Below the pieces are notes generated by a model, which worked only from the letters and a program-made list of their open reading frames with translations, did not search any database and was not told the origin of the DNA. Made by a program: the position numbers and the translations under genes. Source: an uncultured Clostridia bacterium (lineage in GTDB: Bacteria; Bacillota; Clostridia; TANB77; CAG-508). From it: DNA of 39,582 nucleotides. Location: NCBI GenBank assembly GCA_947591045.1, contig CANQCV010000014.1, forward strand, positions 1 to 39,582. The letters are read 5' to 3'. Positions 8,059 through 16,776 of this stretch are shown here, piece after piece. Numbering within the stretch: the stretch's first letter is position 1; each line of letters starts with the position of its first letter.

Positions 8059-9992
8059 TGTACATTACCTCTATCTAATTGTTTCACAACAACTTCTACT
8101 ATTTCCTCACAAGTATTTCCTTTTATATATTTTTTTTGATTTTCAATTATTTGATTTTGCAAAGATTCGTCTTCTAACAACTTTTTCGTACCCTCTACTA
8201 CTTGTTCTAAATTTTCACACTTTACTGACATATGTCTTTTTTCAAAAAAGTCTGCATTATAGTTCTCACAGCCTGGTATTGGCATTATATGAACCAAAGG
8301 TTTCCTCATTGTTGCAATTTCTGTACTTGTTAGTCCCCCTGGCTTGCTAAGTATAATTTCACAGCTTGCCATATATTTACCCAATTCACTAGTATATGGA
8401 AGTGCTATAATTCTTTCATTATCTTTATATTCATTACTAAGATAATCAGCTAATTCAGTATTGTTTCCACAAGATATAATAAAAGTATAATCTTTAATAT
8501 TTTCTAATAATTCTTTTGTTATTTCTTTTACATTACCAAAGCCCATACTTCCATTTAAAATTAAAATATATTTTTTATTAATATCTAATTTTAACTGTTT
8601 CTTTGTTTCTTCTTTATCATATTTTTCTCTAAATTGCTTTCTTACAGGTATACCTAGTGATAATAACTTTTGCTTTTTTATGCCCTTTTCTAAAAAATCC
8701 GCTTCTAATTCTTTACTTGGAATAACAAAATAATCTGGATTAGTTTCTTCCCAAAAAGGTATACTTACATAATCAGTAGCAACTTGCAAAAAATGAATAT
8801 GATGTTCTTTTTTTATAGCTGTTAATGCCTGAGCTGCAAATAGATGTGTAGTTACAATAAAGTTGTAGTGATTATCTTTTATATATCTATATAATTTATC
8901 TTTATTTAAGCTATTTAAAAAATATACAGGTGATTTTAATTTTGTCTTTTCATAAACTGTTCCTAAATAATATGCTTTTTTAAATACTTTCCCATTTTTA
9001 TTTGTAGATTTTATATATAAATTATTAATTCCATCTTTTAATTTAGGATTTATAATCTCTAAATATTCTTTAAAATCAGCATTAATTCCTTTTTCAATAA
9101 GTTCTTCTTGTATTGCCTTTGCTGCTGTGTTATGTCCTCCACCTGTACCACATGATAGAATTAAGACTTTTTTGTTATTATCCATATCTAATTCATCTAT
9201 AAACTTGTAATAAAAGCATCCTAATTTACCAATATATCCGTTATTCCAAGGCTTATTTCTACCAAAATAATGGATAACCACTGTATTTTTGCGAATCCAT
9301 TTAATACCTATTTTAGATTTTGGGTTATTTAGGTTATAATAGTTCAAATTTCTGTCACCTAAATTATATTTTAAATCACTTACTAACTTTATTTTATCTC
9401 CATATATTGCACTAATTATATCTTGGTCGGGTAGTATTAACTTCTTTTCGTTTTTTTGTATAAAATCTGCTACCTCTTTTTCAATCTCTATTTTCCTTAA
9501 CTCTTTTAAATTTATTAAAAGTACGCCTGTATTTATATATGGCTTATCTTTTTCCATTCCCAATCTTATTTCGTTAAATTTATGTAAAACTTTTTTTATA
9601 TGTGTTGCTGCTATAAAATAATTTCCATCAAAGTCCATGTTATATAGTTCGTCTAATTTATTTATTACCAATGTATCAGAATCTAAATATAAAACTCTGT
9701 CTACATCATTTGGCAAATATTTTGCTACAAAAATTCTAAAATAAATTTCAACTGGGTATCTTTGATCATATACTGGTAATTCAGTTATTTCTTTTTCATT
9801 AACTTTTATATCAGTTATATAAAAGTTATCTAAATCTAACCCTTTTTGTATTTCTTTTAATTGCTCACCAGTTAAATTTCTATTTAAAACATATACATTA
9901 AATTTTTCGTCTTTATTTGATTTTTGTATAGAATTTAATAAAATATTTAGTTGCTTTACATATTGGCTATTTATAGTTACTAAAATATTCAT
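8028..9992 (-). CDS. two-domain glycosyltransferase: GT8 fused to an MGDG-synthase/UgtP-type GT28
   Basis: 654 residues with two complete catalytic domains. Residues 1-265 are a GT8 family domain: DxD at 104-106 (YLDSDTLV), NTGVLLINL near 154-162, PDQDIIS near 188-194 and the C-terminal HYFGRNKPW (241-249). Residues 273-654 match the processive diacylglycerol glycosyltransferase group: VLILSCGTGGGHNTAA (276-291) is the MGDG-synthase N-terminal signature, then ILNGSMGFG and SKPGGLTSTEIATMRKPLV, the UDP-sugar binding site of MurG-like enzymes. Inference: one chain adds a first sugar to diacylglycerol and another extends it, or decorates teichoic-acid anchor. The adjacent overlapping PlsC gene supports a lipid substrate. 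The fusion joint at about 266-272 is short and polar. Confidence 0.9.
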   Translation of the reverse strand: MNILVTINSQYVKQLNILLNSIQKSNKDEKFNVYVLNRNLTGEQLKEIQKGLDLDNFYITDIKVNEKEITELPVYDQRYPVEIYFRIFVAKYLPNDVDRVLYLDSDTLVINKLDELYNMDFDGNYFIAATHIKKVLHKFNEIRLGMEKDKPYINTGVLLINLKELRKIEIEKEVADFIQKNEKKLILPDQDIISAIYGDKIKLVSDLKYNLGDRNLNYYNLNNPKSKIGIKWIRKNTVVIHYFGRNKPWNNGYIGKLGCFYYKFIDELDMDNNKKVLILSCGTGGGHNTAAKAIQEELIEKGINADFKEYLEIINPKLKDGINNLYIKSTNKNGKVFKKAYYLGTVYEKTKLKSPVYFLNSLNKDKLYRYIKDNHYNFIVTTHLFAAQALTAIKKEHHIHFLQVATDYVSIPFWEETNPDYFVIPSKELEADFLEKGIKKQKLLSLGIPVRKQFREKYDKEETKKQLKLDINKKYILILNGSMGFGNVKEITKELLENIKDYTFIISCGNNTELADYLSNEYKDNERIIALPYTSELGKYMASCEIILSKPGGLTSTEIATMRKPLVHIMPIPGCENYNADFFEKRHMSVKCENLEQVVEGTKKLLEDESLQNQIIENQKKYIKGNTCEEIVEVVVKQLDRGNVQWKKLSSEKI

Positions 9993-10024
9993 TTTCCCCT
10001 CATATTTCTACATAAAACATTAGA

Positions 10025-10591
10025 TTACTTTTTTAATTTCATTCCATCATTGAATGCATTTCCAACTCTTTGATTTACTCTATAATATCCATGTGTATAT
10101 GGATCAAATGATATTGCATCTACCAAATCAATATCAACATTATCTCCATTCATTACACTTTCGTCAGCTGTTACATTTACTACTTTGCCTATTACTCCAC
10201 CGCCATATTGTCCATCTTGATATTCTATAAATTCACATTCCATGCATATTGGAAATTCATTTATAATTGGTGCATCTACATTTGTTGATTTTGTAGCAGA
10301 TAGCCCACTATTTTCAAATTTGTTTAAAGTATTATTTCCTGATGCAATACCAAAATAATCAGCCTCTACAACATGTTTACTATCTGCAATACTAACTGTA
10401 AATGCTTTCCTTTCTTTAATATTTTTAACAGTCTTGTGTGTTTCTGTTAAATTTAGCATCACACAATCTCTATCTATCATAGTACCCCATGCTGCATTCA
10501 TTACATCAATACTTCCATCTTCGTTATATGTTGCAATCATTAATACAGGCATTGGAAATATTGCCTCAGTAGTTTTAATATTTTTTCTCAT
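10025..10591 (-). CDS. flavin reductase-like protein (flavoredoxin type)
   Basis: 188 residues of the flavin reductase-like FMN-binding split barrel. Family features: IFPMPVLMIATYNEDGSIDVMNAAWGT at the N-terminus, ETHKTVKNIKERKAFTVSI around residues 70-88, and the ending FDPYTHGYYRVNQRVGNAF. Such proteins bind FMN and either reduce it with NAD(P)H or carry electrons. Start ATG at 10591 has TAGGAGGT upstream and a promoter at 10617-10645. It is the first gene of a unit whose next members (32 bases on) are the two-domain glycosyltransferase and the acyltransferase; no functional link is obvious. Confidence 0.88.
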   Translation of the reverse strand: MRKNIKTTEAIFPMPVLMIATYNEDGSIDVMNAAWGTMIDRDCVMLNLTETHKTVKNIKERKAFTVSIADSKHVVEADYFGIASGNNTLNKFENSGLSATKSTNVDAPIINEFPICMECEFIEYQDGQYGGGVIGKVVNVTADESVMNGDNVDIDLVDAISFDPYTHGYYRVNQRVGNAFNDGMKLKK

Positions 10592-10616
10592 AACTTTTAC
10601 CTCCTATTTTTTATAT

Positions 10617-10645
10617 AGTATAACACAAAACTTATTCTATATTAA
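10617..10645 (-). promoter_or_regulatory. sigma-A promoter of the flavin reductase unit
   Basis: Minus strand TTAATA, 17 bases, TATACT. The -10 is one base from consensus and the -35 is two away. It lies about 25 bases before the ATG. Confidence 0.6.
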
Positions 10646-10677
10646 CACCTTTTTTAAATTTTTTATATTATATTTAT

Positions 10678-10712
10678 AAAAGCAAGAAATTATAAAATAA
10701 TCTCTTGCTTTT
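10678..10712. terminator. hairpin terminator after copA
   Basis: AAAAGCAAGA (10678-10687) pairs with TCTTGCTTTT (10703-10712); the AT-rich centre pairs further. It lies just past the copA stop and shields the flavin reductase promoter. The T run is better on the plus strand, so minus-strand efficiency may be modest. Confidence 0.7.
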
Positions 10713-10720
10713 TTACTTTT

Positions 10721-12925
10721 TTATAATTTAATACTTCTTAATCTTAAAGCATTTAAAATAACAGTAATACTACTAATTACCATTGCAATACTTGCAATCA
10801 TTGGGTTTATTGATATTCCAATAGGTTTTAACACTCCAATAGCAATTGGTATCATTAGCATATTATAGAAAAACGCCCAAAATAGATTTTGCTTTATATT
10901 TCTAATTGTTCTCTTGCTAATATGAATTAAATCAGTAATGCTTTTCAAACTATTTCTAGTTAATATAACATCTGACGAATCCATTGCAATGTCAGTTCCA
11001 CTATTTACACTAACTCCAATGTCAGCATTTGCTAGTGCTGGACTATCATTTATACCGTCTCCACACATCATTACAAATTTATTTTCTTCTTTTAATTTTT
11101 TTATCATGTTTGCTTTTTCAGAAGGTAGTACATTAGAAATAACTCTTGTAATACCTATTTGCTCTGCAATTTTTTCCGCTACTTTGCTATTGTCACCAGT
11201 TAGCATAATCGTTTGAATTTTATTTTTATTTAAACTATCTATTACTTCTTTTGCATTTTCTCTTATAATATCATTTACTCCAATAAGTGCAATTACTTTA
11301 TTCTCTTTTGCAACATAAACAATACTGTTACCTTTTTCTGCTAAAGTTTTTTCAGCATCTAAATGATTATTTTCTATTTGATATTTTTCAAGTATTTTAG
11401 CATTTCCTATTATTATCTCTTCGTTTTGTATTGTACCTACAATTCCATGTCCCGCAATATTTTCAAACTTTTCTACATCAAGTAATTTTATCTTATTTTC
11501 TTCTACAAAATCAGTAAAAGCTTTTCCTATTGGGTGAGTTCCTTTACTTTCTATACTAGCTACTAACTGTAATAGCTTTTTATCTTCTATATCACTATAA
11601 TTTAATACTTCTGAAACCTTTAGTTTTCCGTATGTAAGTGTACCTGTTTTATCAAATACTATTGTATCGATTTTTTGTGCTGTTTCTAATACTTCGCTTT
11701 TCTTTACCAAAATGCCATTACTTGCACACAAGCCTTCACTTACAACAACAGCAAGTGGTGTTGCAAGTCCAAGACTACAAGGACAAGCCACAACTAAAAC
11801 TGTAACAAAAGTTTCAAGTGCTACATTAAACGTATTAAATATCAAATACACTATAAAAGCAATTATAGCAATAACCATAACAGTTGGTACAAAATAGCCT
11901 GATACTTTATCTGCTATTTTTGCAATTGGTGGCTTTGTATTGCTTGCTTCTACAACTAATTTTACAATCTCTGATATTGTTGATTCTTTTCCTATTCTTT
12001 CAGCTCTATACTCTATATATCCATCATAATTCATACTTCCAGCTATTACTTTTGCACCAACTTCTTTTGATACAGGCTTGCTTTCTCCTGTGATAAAAGA
12101 TTCGTCTAAATGAGCTTTTCCTAAAATAATCTCTCCGTCTACTGCAATTTTTTCTCCTGGCTTTGATATAACAATATCGCCCTTTTTAACCTCGTCTAAT
12201 GTAACTTGCTTTTCGCCCTCGTCTGTTTTAATAGTAGCTGTCTCTGGCGTTATTTTTACTAACTTACTAATTGCCTCTTTTGTTTTATCTTTACTAATTC
12301 CATCAATATATCTACCTAGCTTTATAAAATAAATAACTATACTTGCTGATTCAAAGTACAAATTCATTGTGTAGCTATGGTTTCCCTGTATAATCATATA
12401 CATGCCATATAAACTATAAATAAAGCTACTAATTACTCCTATTCCTACTAATGTATCCATATTAGGAGTTCTATGAATTAAATTTTTATAACCATTTTTT
12501 AAAATGTCAAAACCATATATAATAAATGCTATTGTTAATACAAACAAAGTCATAGCATAATTTACAGCATGTGTATGCATATTTATTATTTCCAATGTTG
12601 GTAAATTAATCATATGTCCCATTGACACATACATTAGAATAATTGCCAAAACTGTAAAAACAATAAATTTTACTTTTTCGCTTTTACTTTTACTTTCAAG
12701 CTTAATCTCTTTAAACTCTCCTAAACTTTTAAAGCCAGCTTGTTTTACAAACTCTTCTAACTTTGCTTTGTCAAGAATTTTATCGTCAAATTCAATAGTT
12801 GCATTTGCCATTACTAAATTAACACTTGCATTTATAACACCATTTTGCTTATTTAGATATTTTTCTAAACCATTAGAGCAAGCAGAACAGGTCATTCCAT
12901 CAATAGCTAAAATTATTTTTTTCAT
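10721..12925 (-). CDS. copA: copper-exporting P1B-type ATPase
   Basis: 734 residues. One N-terminal HMA domain binds Cu(I) through C13 and C16 (GMTCSAC). After two helix pairs come TGES (279-282, actuator), the intramembrane CPC at 381-383 (CPCSLGLATP), the phosphorylated D425 in DKTGTLT, KGTHPIGKAF with the HP dipeptide of P1B pumps, and GDGINDSPALA. All catalytic residues are intact. It uses ATP to expel Cu(I) across the plasma membrane. It begins three bases after the copZ stop codon. No CsoR or CopY-type regulator gene lies in the window, so control must come from elsewhere or from the promoter in front of the hypothetical gene upstream. Confidence 0.95.
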   Translation of the reverse strand: MKKIILAIDGMTCSACSNGLEKYLNKQNGVINASVNLVMANATIEFDDKILDKAKLEEFVKQAGFKSLGEFKEIKLESKSKSEKVKFIVFTVLAIILMYVSMGHMINLPTLEIINMHTHAVNYAMTLFVLTIAFIIYGFDILKNGYKNLIHRTPNMDTLVGIGVISSFIYSLYGMYMIIQGNHSYTMNLYFESASIVIYFIKLGRYIDGISKDKTKEAISKLVKITPETATIKTDEGEKQVTLDEVKKGDIVISKPGEKIAVDGEIILGKAHLDESFITGESKPVSKEVGAKVIAGSMNYDGYIEYRAERIGKESTISEIVKLVVEASNTKPPIAKIADKVSGYFVPTVMVIAIIAFIVYLIFNTFNVALETFVTVLVVACPCSLGLATPLAVVVSEGLCASNGILVKKSEVLETAQKIDTIVFDKTGTLTYGKLKVSEVLNYSDIEDKKLLQLVASIESKGTHPIGKAFTDFVEENKIKLLDVEKFENIAGHGIVGTIQNEEIIIGNAKILEKYQIENNHLDAEKTLAEKGNSIVYVAKENKVIALIGVNDIIRENAKEVIDSLNKNKIQTIMLTGDNSKVAEKIAEQIGITRVISNVLPSEKANMIKKLKEENKFVMMCGDGINDSPALANADIGVSVNSGTDIAMDSSDVILTRNSLKSITDLIHISKRTIRNIKQNLFWAFFYNMLMIPIAIGVLKPIGISINPMIASIAMVISSITVILNALRLRSIKL

Positions 12926-12928
12926 AGG

Positions 12929-13141
12929 TTAATTTTCCTCTACAACTTCAAAACCTATATCTTCTATTTTTTCTTTCATAACATTTTCCGGCACTTCAGC
13001 TTTTGAAGTAATTGTTACAATACCAGTATTATGGTCTGCAACAACTTTTTCAACTCCTTCAATAGTTTTTAGAGCATTTTGTACTCTATTTTCACATCCT
13101 CCGCAAACCATTCCATTTACCTTTAAAACTGTTTCTTTCAT
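12929..13141 (-). CDS. copZ: copper chaperone CopZ (HMA domain protein)
   Basis: 70 residues forming a single heavy-metal-associated domain: KVNGMVCGGCENRVQNALKT carries the CxxC that binds Cu(I), and the second half (KVVADHNTGIVTITS, EKIEDIGFEVVEE) gives the usual ferredoxin-like fold. An ATG three codons earlier (13150) directly abuts GGA and has no spacing, so the ATG at 13141 is preferred. It hands copper to CopA, whose gene follows at once. It starts about 20 bases after the 402-residue hypothetical gene and probably shares its promoter. Confidence 0.93.
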   Translation of the reverse strand: MKETVLKVNGMVCGGCENRVQNALKTIEGVEKVVADHNTGIVTITSKAEVPENVMKEKIEDIGFEVVEEN

Positions 13142-13162
13142 AACTTTCATTCCTTTCTATTT

Positions 13163-14371
13163 TTAAGCTCTTTCATAATCATCATAATCATCTGTCTTTT
13201 CTCGTTTTTTCATAACATTTTCTAGTGTTATATCTCTATCTCCTAATTTATTTTTTCCTAATTTTATAGATTTTGGACTAACTCCTCTGCTTAATACTTT
13301 TTCTATAAAATTTATATATGCGTATTCGTCTTTATATGAGGCTTTTTCTAATTTTATAATTCTTAAACATATATCGCCAACTTCTGCAGTTTTTACCATT
13401 TCTTGTAATTGTTTCATTCTTGCACTCTCAACAGAGCTTTCTTCAACCTGCTTTTTAGCTAACTTTTCGCCTAATTGTTTTGCTTCTTTAAATTGCTTTT
13501 CTGGTAATAATTTTTGTAAAGCTAAATCAAAAGAATCCTCAATTCCTATTCCTAATATTTTTTGAGCTTTAGTAGTAAATAAACTTGGGTTTTTTATCGG
13601 CATATCACTTTCAATTATTTGTTTTTTTATTTCTGACAATATATCTTGAGTTACTGAACTAATATCTGCATCTGGTTTAACATTGCTCTCTCTTTTAACT
13701 TCACTTTTAATAATTGCTCTAGCATTTTTTACATTTACGGTTCCATCTAACAAACCCTTTACAATTTCCATAACATTTTCAGATAGTCTTAGTTGTGGCT
13801 TTTTTTCTAATTTTCCAGCTTTAAGATTTGTAATTTTTGCATCTATCCTACTTATTATTGCACCTAGATACATATTATATCGTATAAGCATTTTACTATC
13901 TACTTTATTTCTTAATTTTTGTAATTGTTCTATATCCTCTGTTTGAGTATATTCACGCTCTAAAGCGTTTTGCAATTTTTTTGCTGCTATATCATATAAA
14001 TCAGTTTTTATTTTAGCATTATCTATACTTTCTATTTTATTATAGAAATCACAAGATTGATCAGCAGTTAAATTACATTCTTTTAGTTCTATAATAGAAG
14101 ATAATATTTTTCTATTCTTTTCCCTTTTTCTTATAAGTATACTCCTTGTTCTGTCTTCTGGTTCCTGTTTAACTTCATCAATAGTTTTTTGTACATTTGC
14201 TAATATCTGGTCTGCCATTTTCTTTTCTTCTTCTGTTGGAGCTTTAAGAGCATTTTTTATTTCATCATAGCCTCTTAAATAAAATTGCATATAATTTTCC
14301 CTCATTTGTTGTAACTTTAAATGAGCTTTTACAAGATCATTATTATTTAATTTTTTTTCTTCGTTACTCAT
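13163..14371 (-). CDS. uncharacterised helical protein heading the copper operon
   Basis: I do not recognise this 402-residue protein. It has no signal peptide, membrane segment, cysteine-pair metal site or nucleotide-binding motif. It is rich in Lys, Glu, Ile and Leu with long predicted helices, some suited to coiled coils (about residues 55-100, 125-175 and 290-325), and ends in an acidic tail (KTDDYDDYERA). Only two cysteines are seen in its N-terminal third and one near residue 350. It has its own strong promoter (14407-14435) and AAGGAGA before the ATG, with copZ about 20 bases downstream and no terminator between. It is thus the first gene of a likely three-gene unit with copZA; whether it is linked to copper is unknown. 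Confidence 0.75.
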   Translation of the reverse strand: MSNEEKKLNNNDLVKAHLKLQQMRENYMQFYLRGYDEIKNALKAPTEEEKKMADQILANVQKTIDEVKQEPEDRTRSILIRKREKNRKILSSIIELKECNLTADQSCDFYNKIESIDNAKIKTDLYDIAAKKLQNALEREYTQTEDIEQLQKLRNKVDSKMLIRYNMYLGAIISRIDAKITNLKAGKLEKKPQLRLSENVMEIVKGLLDGTVNVKNARAIIKSEVKRESNVKPDADISSVTQDILSEIKKQIIESDMPIKNPSLFTTKAQKILGIGIEDSFDLALQKLLPEKQFKEAKQLGEKLAKKQVEESSVESARMKQLQEMVKTAEVGDICLRIIKLEKASYKDEYAYINFIEKVLSRGVSPKSIKLGKNKLGDRDITLENVMKKREKTDDYDDYERA

Positions 14372-14406
14372 AATTTTCTCCTTATATTCATGATATTAAC
14401 AAAAAG

Positions 14407-14435
14407 ATTATATCATTATTTTATTATTTTATCAA
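14407..14435 (-). promoter_or_regulatory. sigma-A promoter of the hypothetical-copZ-copA unit
   Basis: Minus strand TTGATA, 17 bases, TATAAT, about 35 bases before the ATG of the hypothetical gene. No obvious palindromic copper-regulator operator overlaps it. Confidence 0.75.
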
Positions 14436-14444
14436 TATAATAAT

Positions 14445-15269
14445 TTACTTTTCCTTGTCATAATCGTCTAAGAAATGATGTACCTCATTTTTTCTTCTAT
14501 ATGAAATCAAAGTATCTAAATTTACATTTTGTGCACTTCTAAAAATATTCATGTCTACCTTATCATAAACTTGTCTTAAATTTTCAATTAACTTTTTTAC
14601 TTCGTCTCTTTTAGAACCATCACTATCATTAGATTTTTGAGTTACCTTACAAGCACATCTAATAAATTCCAAACCATTTCTTTGTGCCCAGCTAATAATA
14701 TCCGCTTCTTTTACATAATAAATCGGTCTAATAAGTTCCATTCCTGGATGAGAAGTACTTCTTACCTTTGGCATCATTGTTTGCATTTGCGCACCATAAA
14801 GCATACCCATAAGAATTGTTTCTATTACATCGTCAAAATGATGTCCTAATGCAATTTTATTACAGCCCATTTCTTTTGCTTTCTCATATAAATACCCTCT
14901 TCTCATTCTTGCACATACATAACAAGGATGGTCTTGTATATTTTCTACTGCATCAAAAATGTTAGTTTCAAACATTGTAATTGGAATATTTAAAATCTCC
15001 GCATTTGAAATTACCTTCTGCTTGTTTATCTCATTATATCCAGGGTTCATAGATAAAAACACTAAATCAAAATTAAGCTTTCCATGTCTTTTTAGTTCTT
15101 GCAAACATTTAGCCATAAGCATCGAATCTTTTCCGCCAGAAATACAAACTGCTATCTTATCGCCATCTTGAATCATGTCAAACTCTTGAATACTTTTTAT
15201 CATTTTAGTCCAAATTTTTTTTCTATATGTTGTTATAATACTTCGTTCTATTTCTTTATATCTTTCCAA
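14445..15269 (-). CDS. TtcA-family tRNA thiolation PP-loop ATPase
   Basis: 274 residues. The PP-loop SGGKDS (44-49) binds ATP to adenylate the target base. C116 and C119 (CYVC) plus C205/C207 (RCACK) match the cysteines that hold a [4Fe-4S] cluster and carry sulfur in TtcA/TtuA relatives. GHHFDDVIETILM (142-154) is the conserved second ATP-side motif. Enterobacterial TtcA makes 2-thiocytidine at tRNA position 32; this clostridial branch may act on another position, so no symbol is given. Its start lies 20 bases after the tcdA stop codon: the two tRNA-modification genes form one unit. Confidence 0.88.
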   Translation of the reverse strand: MERYKEIERSIITTYRKKIWTKMIKSIQEFDMIQDGDKIAVCISGGKDSMLMAKCLQELKRHGKLNFDLVFLSMNPGYNEINKQKVISNAEILNIPITMFETNIFDAVENIQDHPCYVCARMRRGYLYEKAKEMGCNKIALGHHFDDVIETILMGMLYGAQMQTMMPKVRSTSHPGMELIRPIYYVKEADIISWAQRNGLEFIRCACKVTQKSNDSDGSKRDEVKKLIENLRQVYDKVDMNIFRSAQNVNLDTLISYRRKNEVHHFLDDYDKEK

Positions 15270-15289
15270 TTTTTATATATTCTCCAATC

Positions 15290-16009
15290 TTAATTCTTTT
15301 TAATAATATCTTTAACTACCTCACCTGCAATAATTAAGCCTGCAACTGATGGCACAAAAGATATACTTCCTGGTACTCTTTTATTTTCCTCATAAAAATC
15401 ATTAGTGTTTTCATATAATTCCTGTTTAATTGGCTCTTCTTTTGAATATACAACCTTTAAACTTTTAATTTCCTTTTCTCTCAATTTTTTTCTCATTACT
15501 TTTGCCAAAGGGCATACCTCTGTCTTATAAATATCTGTTACTTCAAAGCCCATTGAATTTAGTTTATTACCTGTTCCCATGCTTGAAATAATAGGTATAT
15601 TTAACTTATTTGCTCTAACTACAAGTTCTATTTTTGCAGTTACAGTGTCTATCGCATCTACAATATAGTTAATTTTTTCATCTAATATTCCTTTTGTGTC
15701 TGGCATAAAAAACTCTTCATATATCTCTACCTTAGCATCTGGGTTAATTTCCAATACTCTTTCCCTTGCCACCTCTACTTTATATCTTCCTATTGTTTTC
15801 CTTGTTGCAATAAGCTGTCTATTAAGGTTTGTCAAAGATACTTTGTCATTATCCACTAATACAAAATTTCCTACTCCTGCTCTTACAAGTCCTTCTAATA
15901 CAAAAGAACCAACTCCGCCAATTCCAAAAATAGCAACCTTTGATTTTTGTAATTTTTCTACATTTTCTTTTCCAATTAATAATTCTGTTCTTGAAAATTG
16001 ATTTAGCAT
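15290..16009 (-). CDS. tcdA: tRNA threonylcarbamoyladenosine dehydratase
   Basis: 239 residues of the E1-like ThiF/MoeB superfamily. FGIGGVGSFVLEGLVRAG (28-45) is the ATP-binding Rossmann loop and VDNDKVSLTNLNRQ the following aspartate strand with the RQ pair. IVDAIDTVTAKIELV and the TEVCPLAKVMRKKLR segment are specific to the CsdL/TcdA branch, and the ending PGSISFVPSVAGLIIAGEVVKDI is typical. TcdA closes t6A37 into the cyclic hydantoin form in ANN-decoding tRNAs. The ATG at 16009 has AAAGGAGA upstream and a strong promoter at 16054-16083. It is followed by the TtcA-like gene. Confidence 0.92.
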   Translation of the reverse strand: MLNQFSRTELLIGKENVEKLQKSKVAIFGIGGVGSFVLEGLVRAGVGNFVLVDNDKVSLTNLNRQLIATRKTIGRYKVEVARERVLEINPDAKVEIYEEFFMPDTKGILDEKINYIVDAIDTVTAKIELVVRANKLNIPIISSMGTGNKLNSMGFEVTDIYKTEVCPLAKVMRKKLREKEIKSLKVVYSKEEPIKQELYENTNDFYEENKRVPGSISFVPSVAGLIIAGEVVKDIIKKN

Positions 16010-16053
16010 TTAAAAATTATCTCCTTTTGTGAACATTTTTTCTCTAATACAGA

Positions 16054-16083
16054 ATTATACAACGGTTTAAGAATTGTTGTCAA
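16054..16083 (-). promoter_or_regulatory. sigma-A promoter of tcdA
   Basis: Minus strand TTGACA, 18 bases, TATAAT: both hexamers are exact consensus. It starts about 45 bases before the tcdA ATG and abuts the hairpin at 16093-16123. Confidence 0.8.
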
Positions 16084-16092
16084 TAAGAAAAG

Positions 16093-16123
16093 TGGCAGAA
16101 AAGGGTCTGTCCCTTTCCTGCCA
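16093..16123. repeat. REP-like palindrome carrying the GGGACAGACCC core; possible terminator of the ABC unit
   Basis: TGGCAG-A-AAAGGG pairs with CCCTTT-C-CTGCCA (one mismatch) around a TCTGT loop. The sequence is much richer in G and C than its surroundings, and its centre resembles the GGGACAGACCC-type palindromes scattered in many Firmicute genomes. It lies three bases past the ABC ATPase stop codon and may end transcription on the minus strand, though only a short T stretch follows. Confidence 0.6.
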
Positions 16124-16126
16124 AAA

Positions 16127-16771
16127 TTATAATTCATATATAACATCAACTGCATCACATACATTTTGTGAATGTGTTACTATAATAATACATTTGTTTT
16201 CATCTTTTGCAAGATGTTTAAAGATTTTTAAAATTTCTGACTCTGTTTCTTTATCCAAATTTCCTGTTGGTTCATCTGCAATAATAATTTTAGGATTATA
16301 TGATAGACTTCTTGCTATTGCTATTCTTTGTTGCTCTCCTCCTGATAGTTTTAATATTTTTCTTTTGCTATGTTCTTCTGAAAGTCCAACGCTTTTCATA
16401 AGTTCTAATGCTTTTTCTTTTTTATTTTTTACTTTAACTTTGCTTACATCCATTGATAAAATAATATTTTCTATTGCAGTTAGTCCAGGTAGCAAGTTAT
16501 AGCTTTGAAATACAATTCCTATATCGGTATTTCTGTATCTGTCTAAGTTCATTTTTTTTAAGTCTTTTCCATCATATAATACTTTTCCTTCTGTGCATTT
16601 TTCTAGTCCAGTAATTAGTGATAATAAAGTAGTTTTTCCACTTCCACTTTTTCCTTTAATTGCATACATTTTTCCTTGCTCAAACTCATAGTTAATATTT
16701 TTAAACACATATTTATCCTTTGGTGCATCTTTGTAACGATATCCTACATTTTCTAATTTTAATATTCCCAT
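16127..16771 (-). CDS. ABC transporter ATP-binding protein (MacB/LolD type)
   Basis: 214 residues. Walker A GKSGSGKTT (40-48), Q-loop FQSYNLLPGLTAIENI, signature LSGGEQQR (142-149), Walker B IIIADEPTGNLD (162-173) and H-loop IIVTHS are intact. The 'NLLPGLTAIENI' wording is diagnostic of the MacB/LolD/YknY group that works with FtsX-type permeases, usually exporting peptides or lipoproteins or sensing envelope stress. The permease gene lies five bases upstream. Confidence 0.93.
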   Translation of the reverse strand: MGILKLENVGYRYKDAPKDKYVFKNINYEFEQGKMYAIKGKSGSGKTTLLSLITGLEKCTEGKVLYDGKDLKKMNLDRYRNTDIGIVFQSYNLLPGLTAIENIILSMDVSKVKVKNKKEKALELMKSVGLSEEHSKRKILKLSGGEQQRIAIARSLSYNPKIIIADEPTGNLDKETESEILKIFKHLAKDENKCIIIVTHSQNVCDAVDVIYEL

Positions 16772-16776
16772 AACTT

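Noticed and set aside
16030-16041. LexA-like site (GAACATTTTTTC) in the tcdA leader
   Set aside because: The right half is a T run rather than GTTC, and tcdA is not expected in the SOS regulon.
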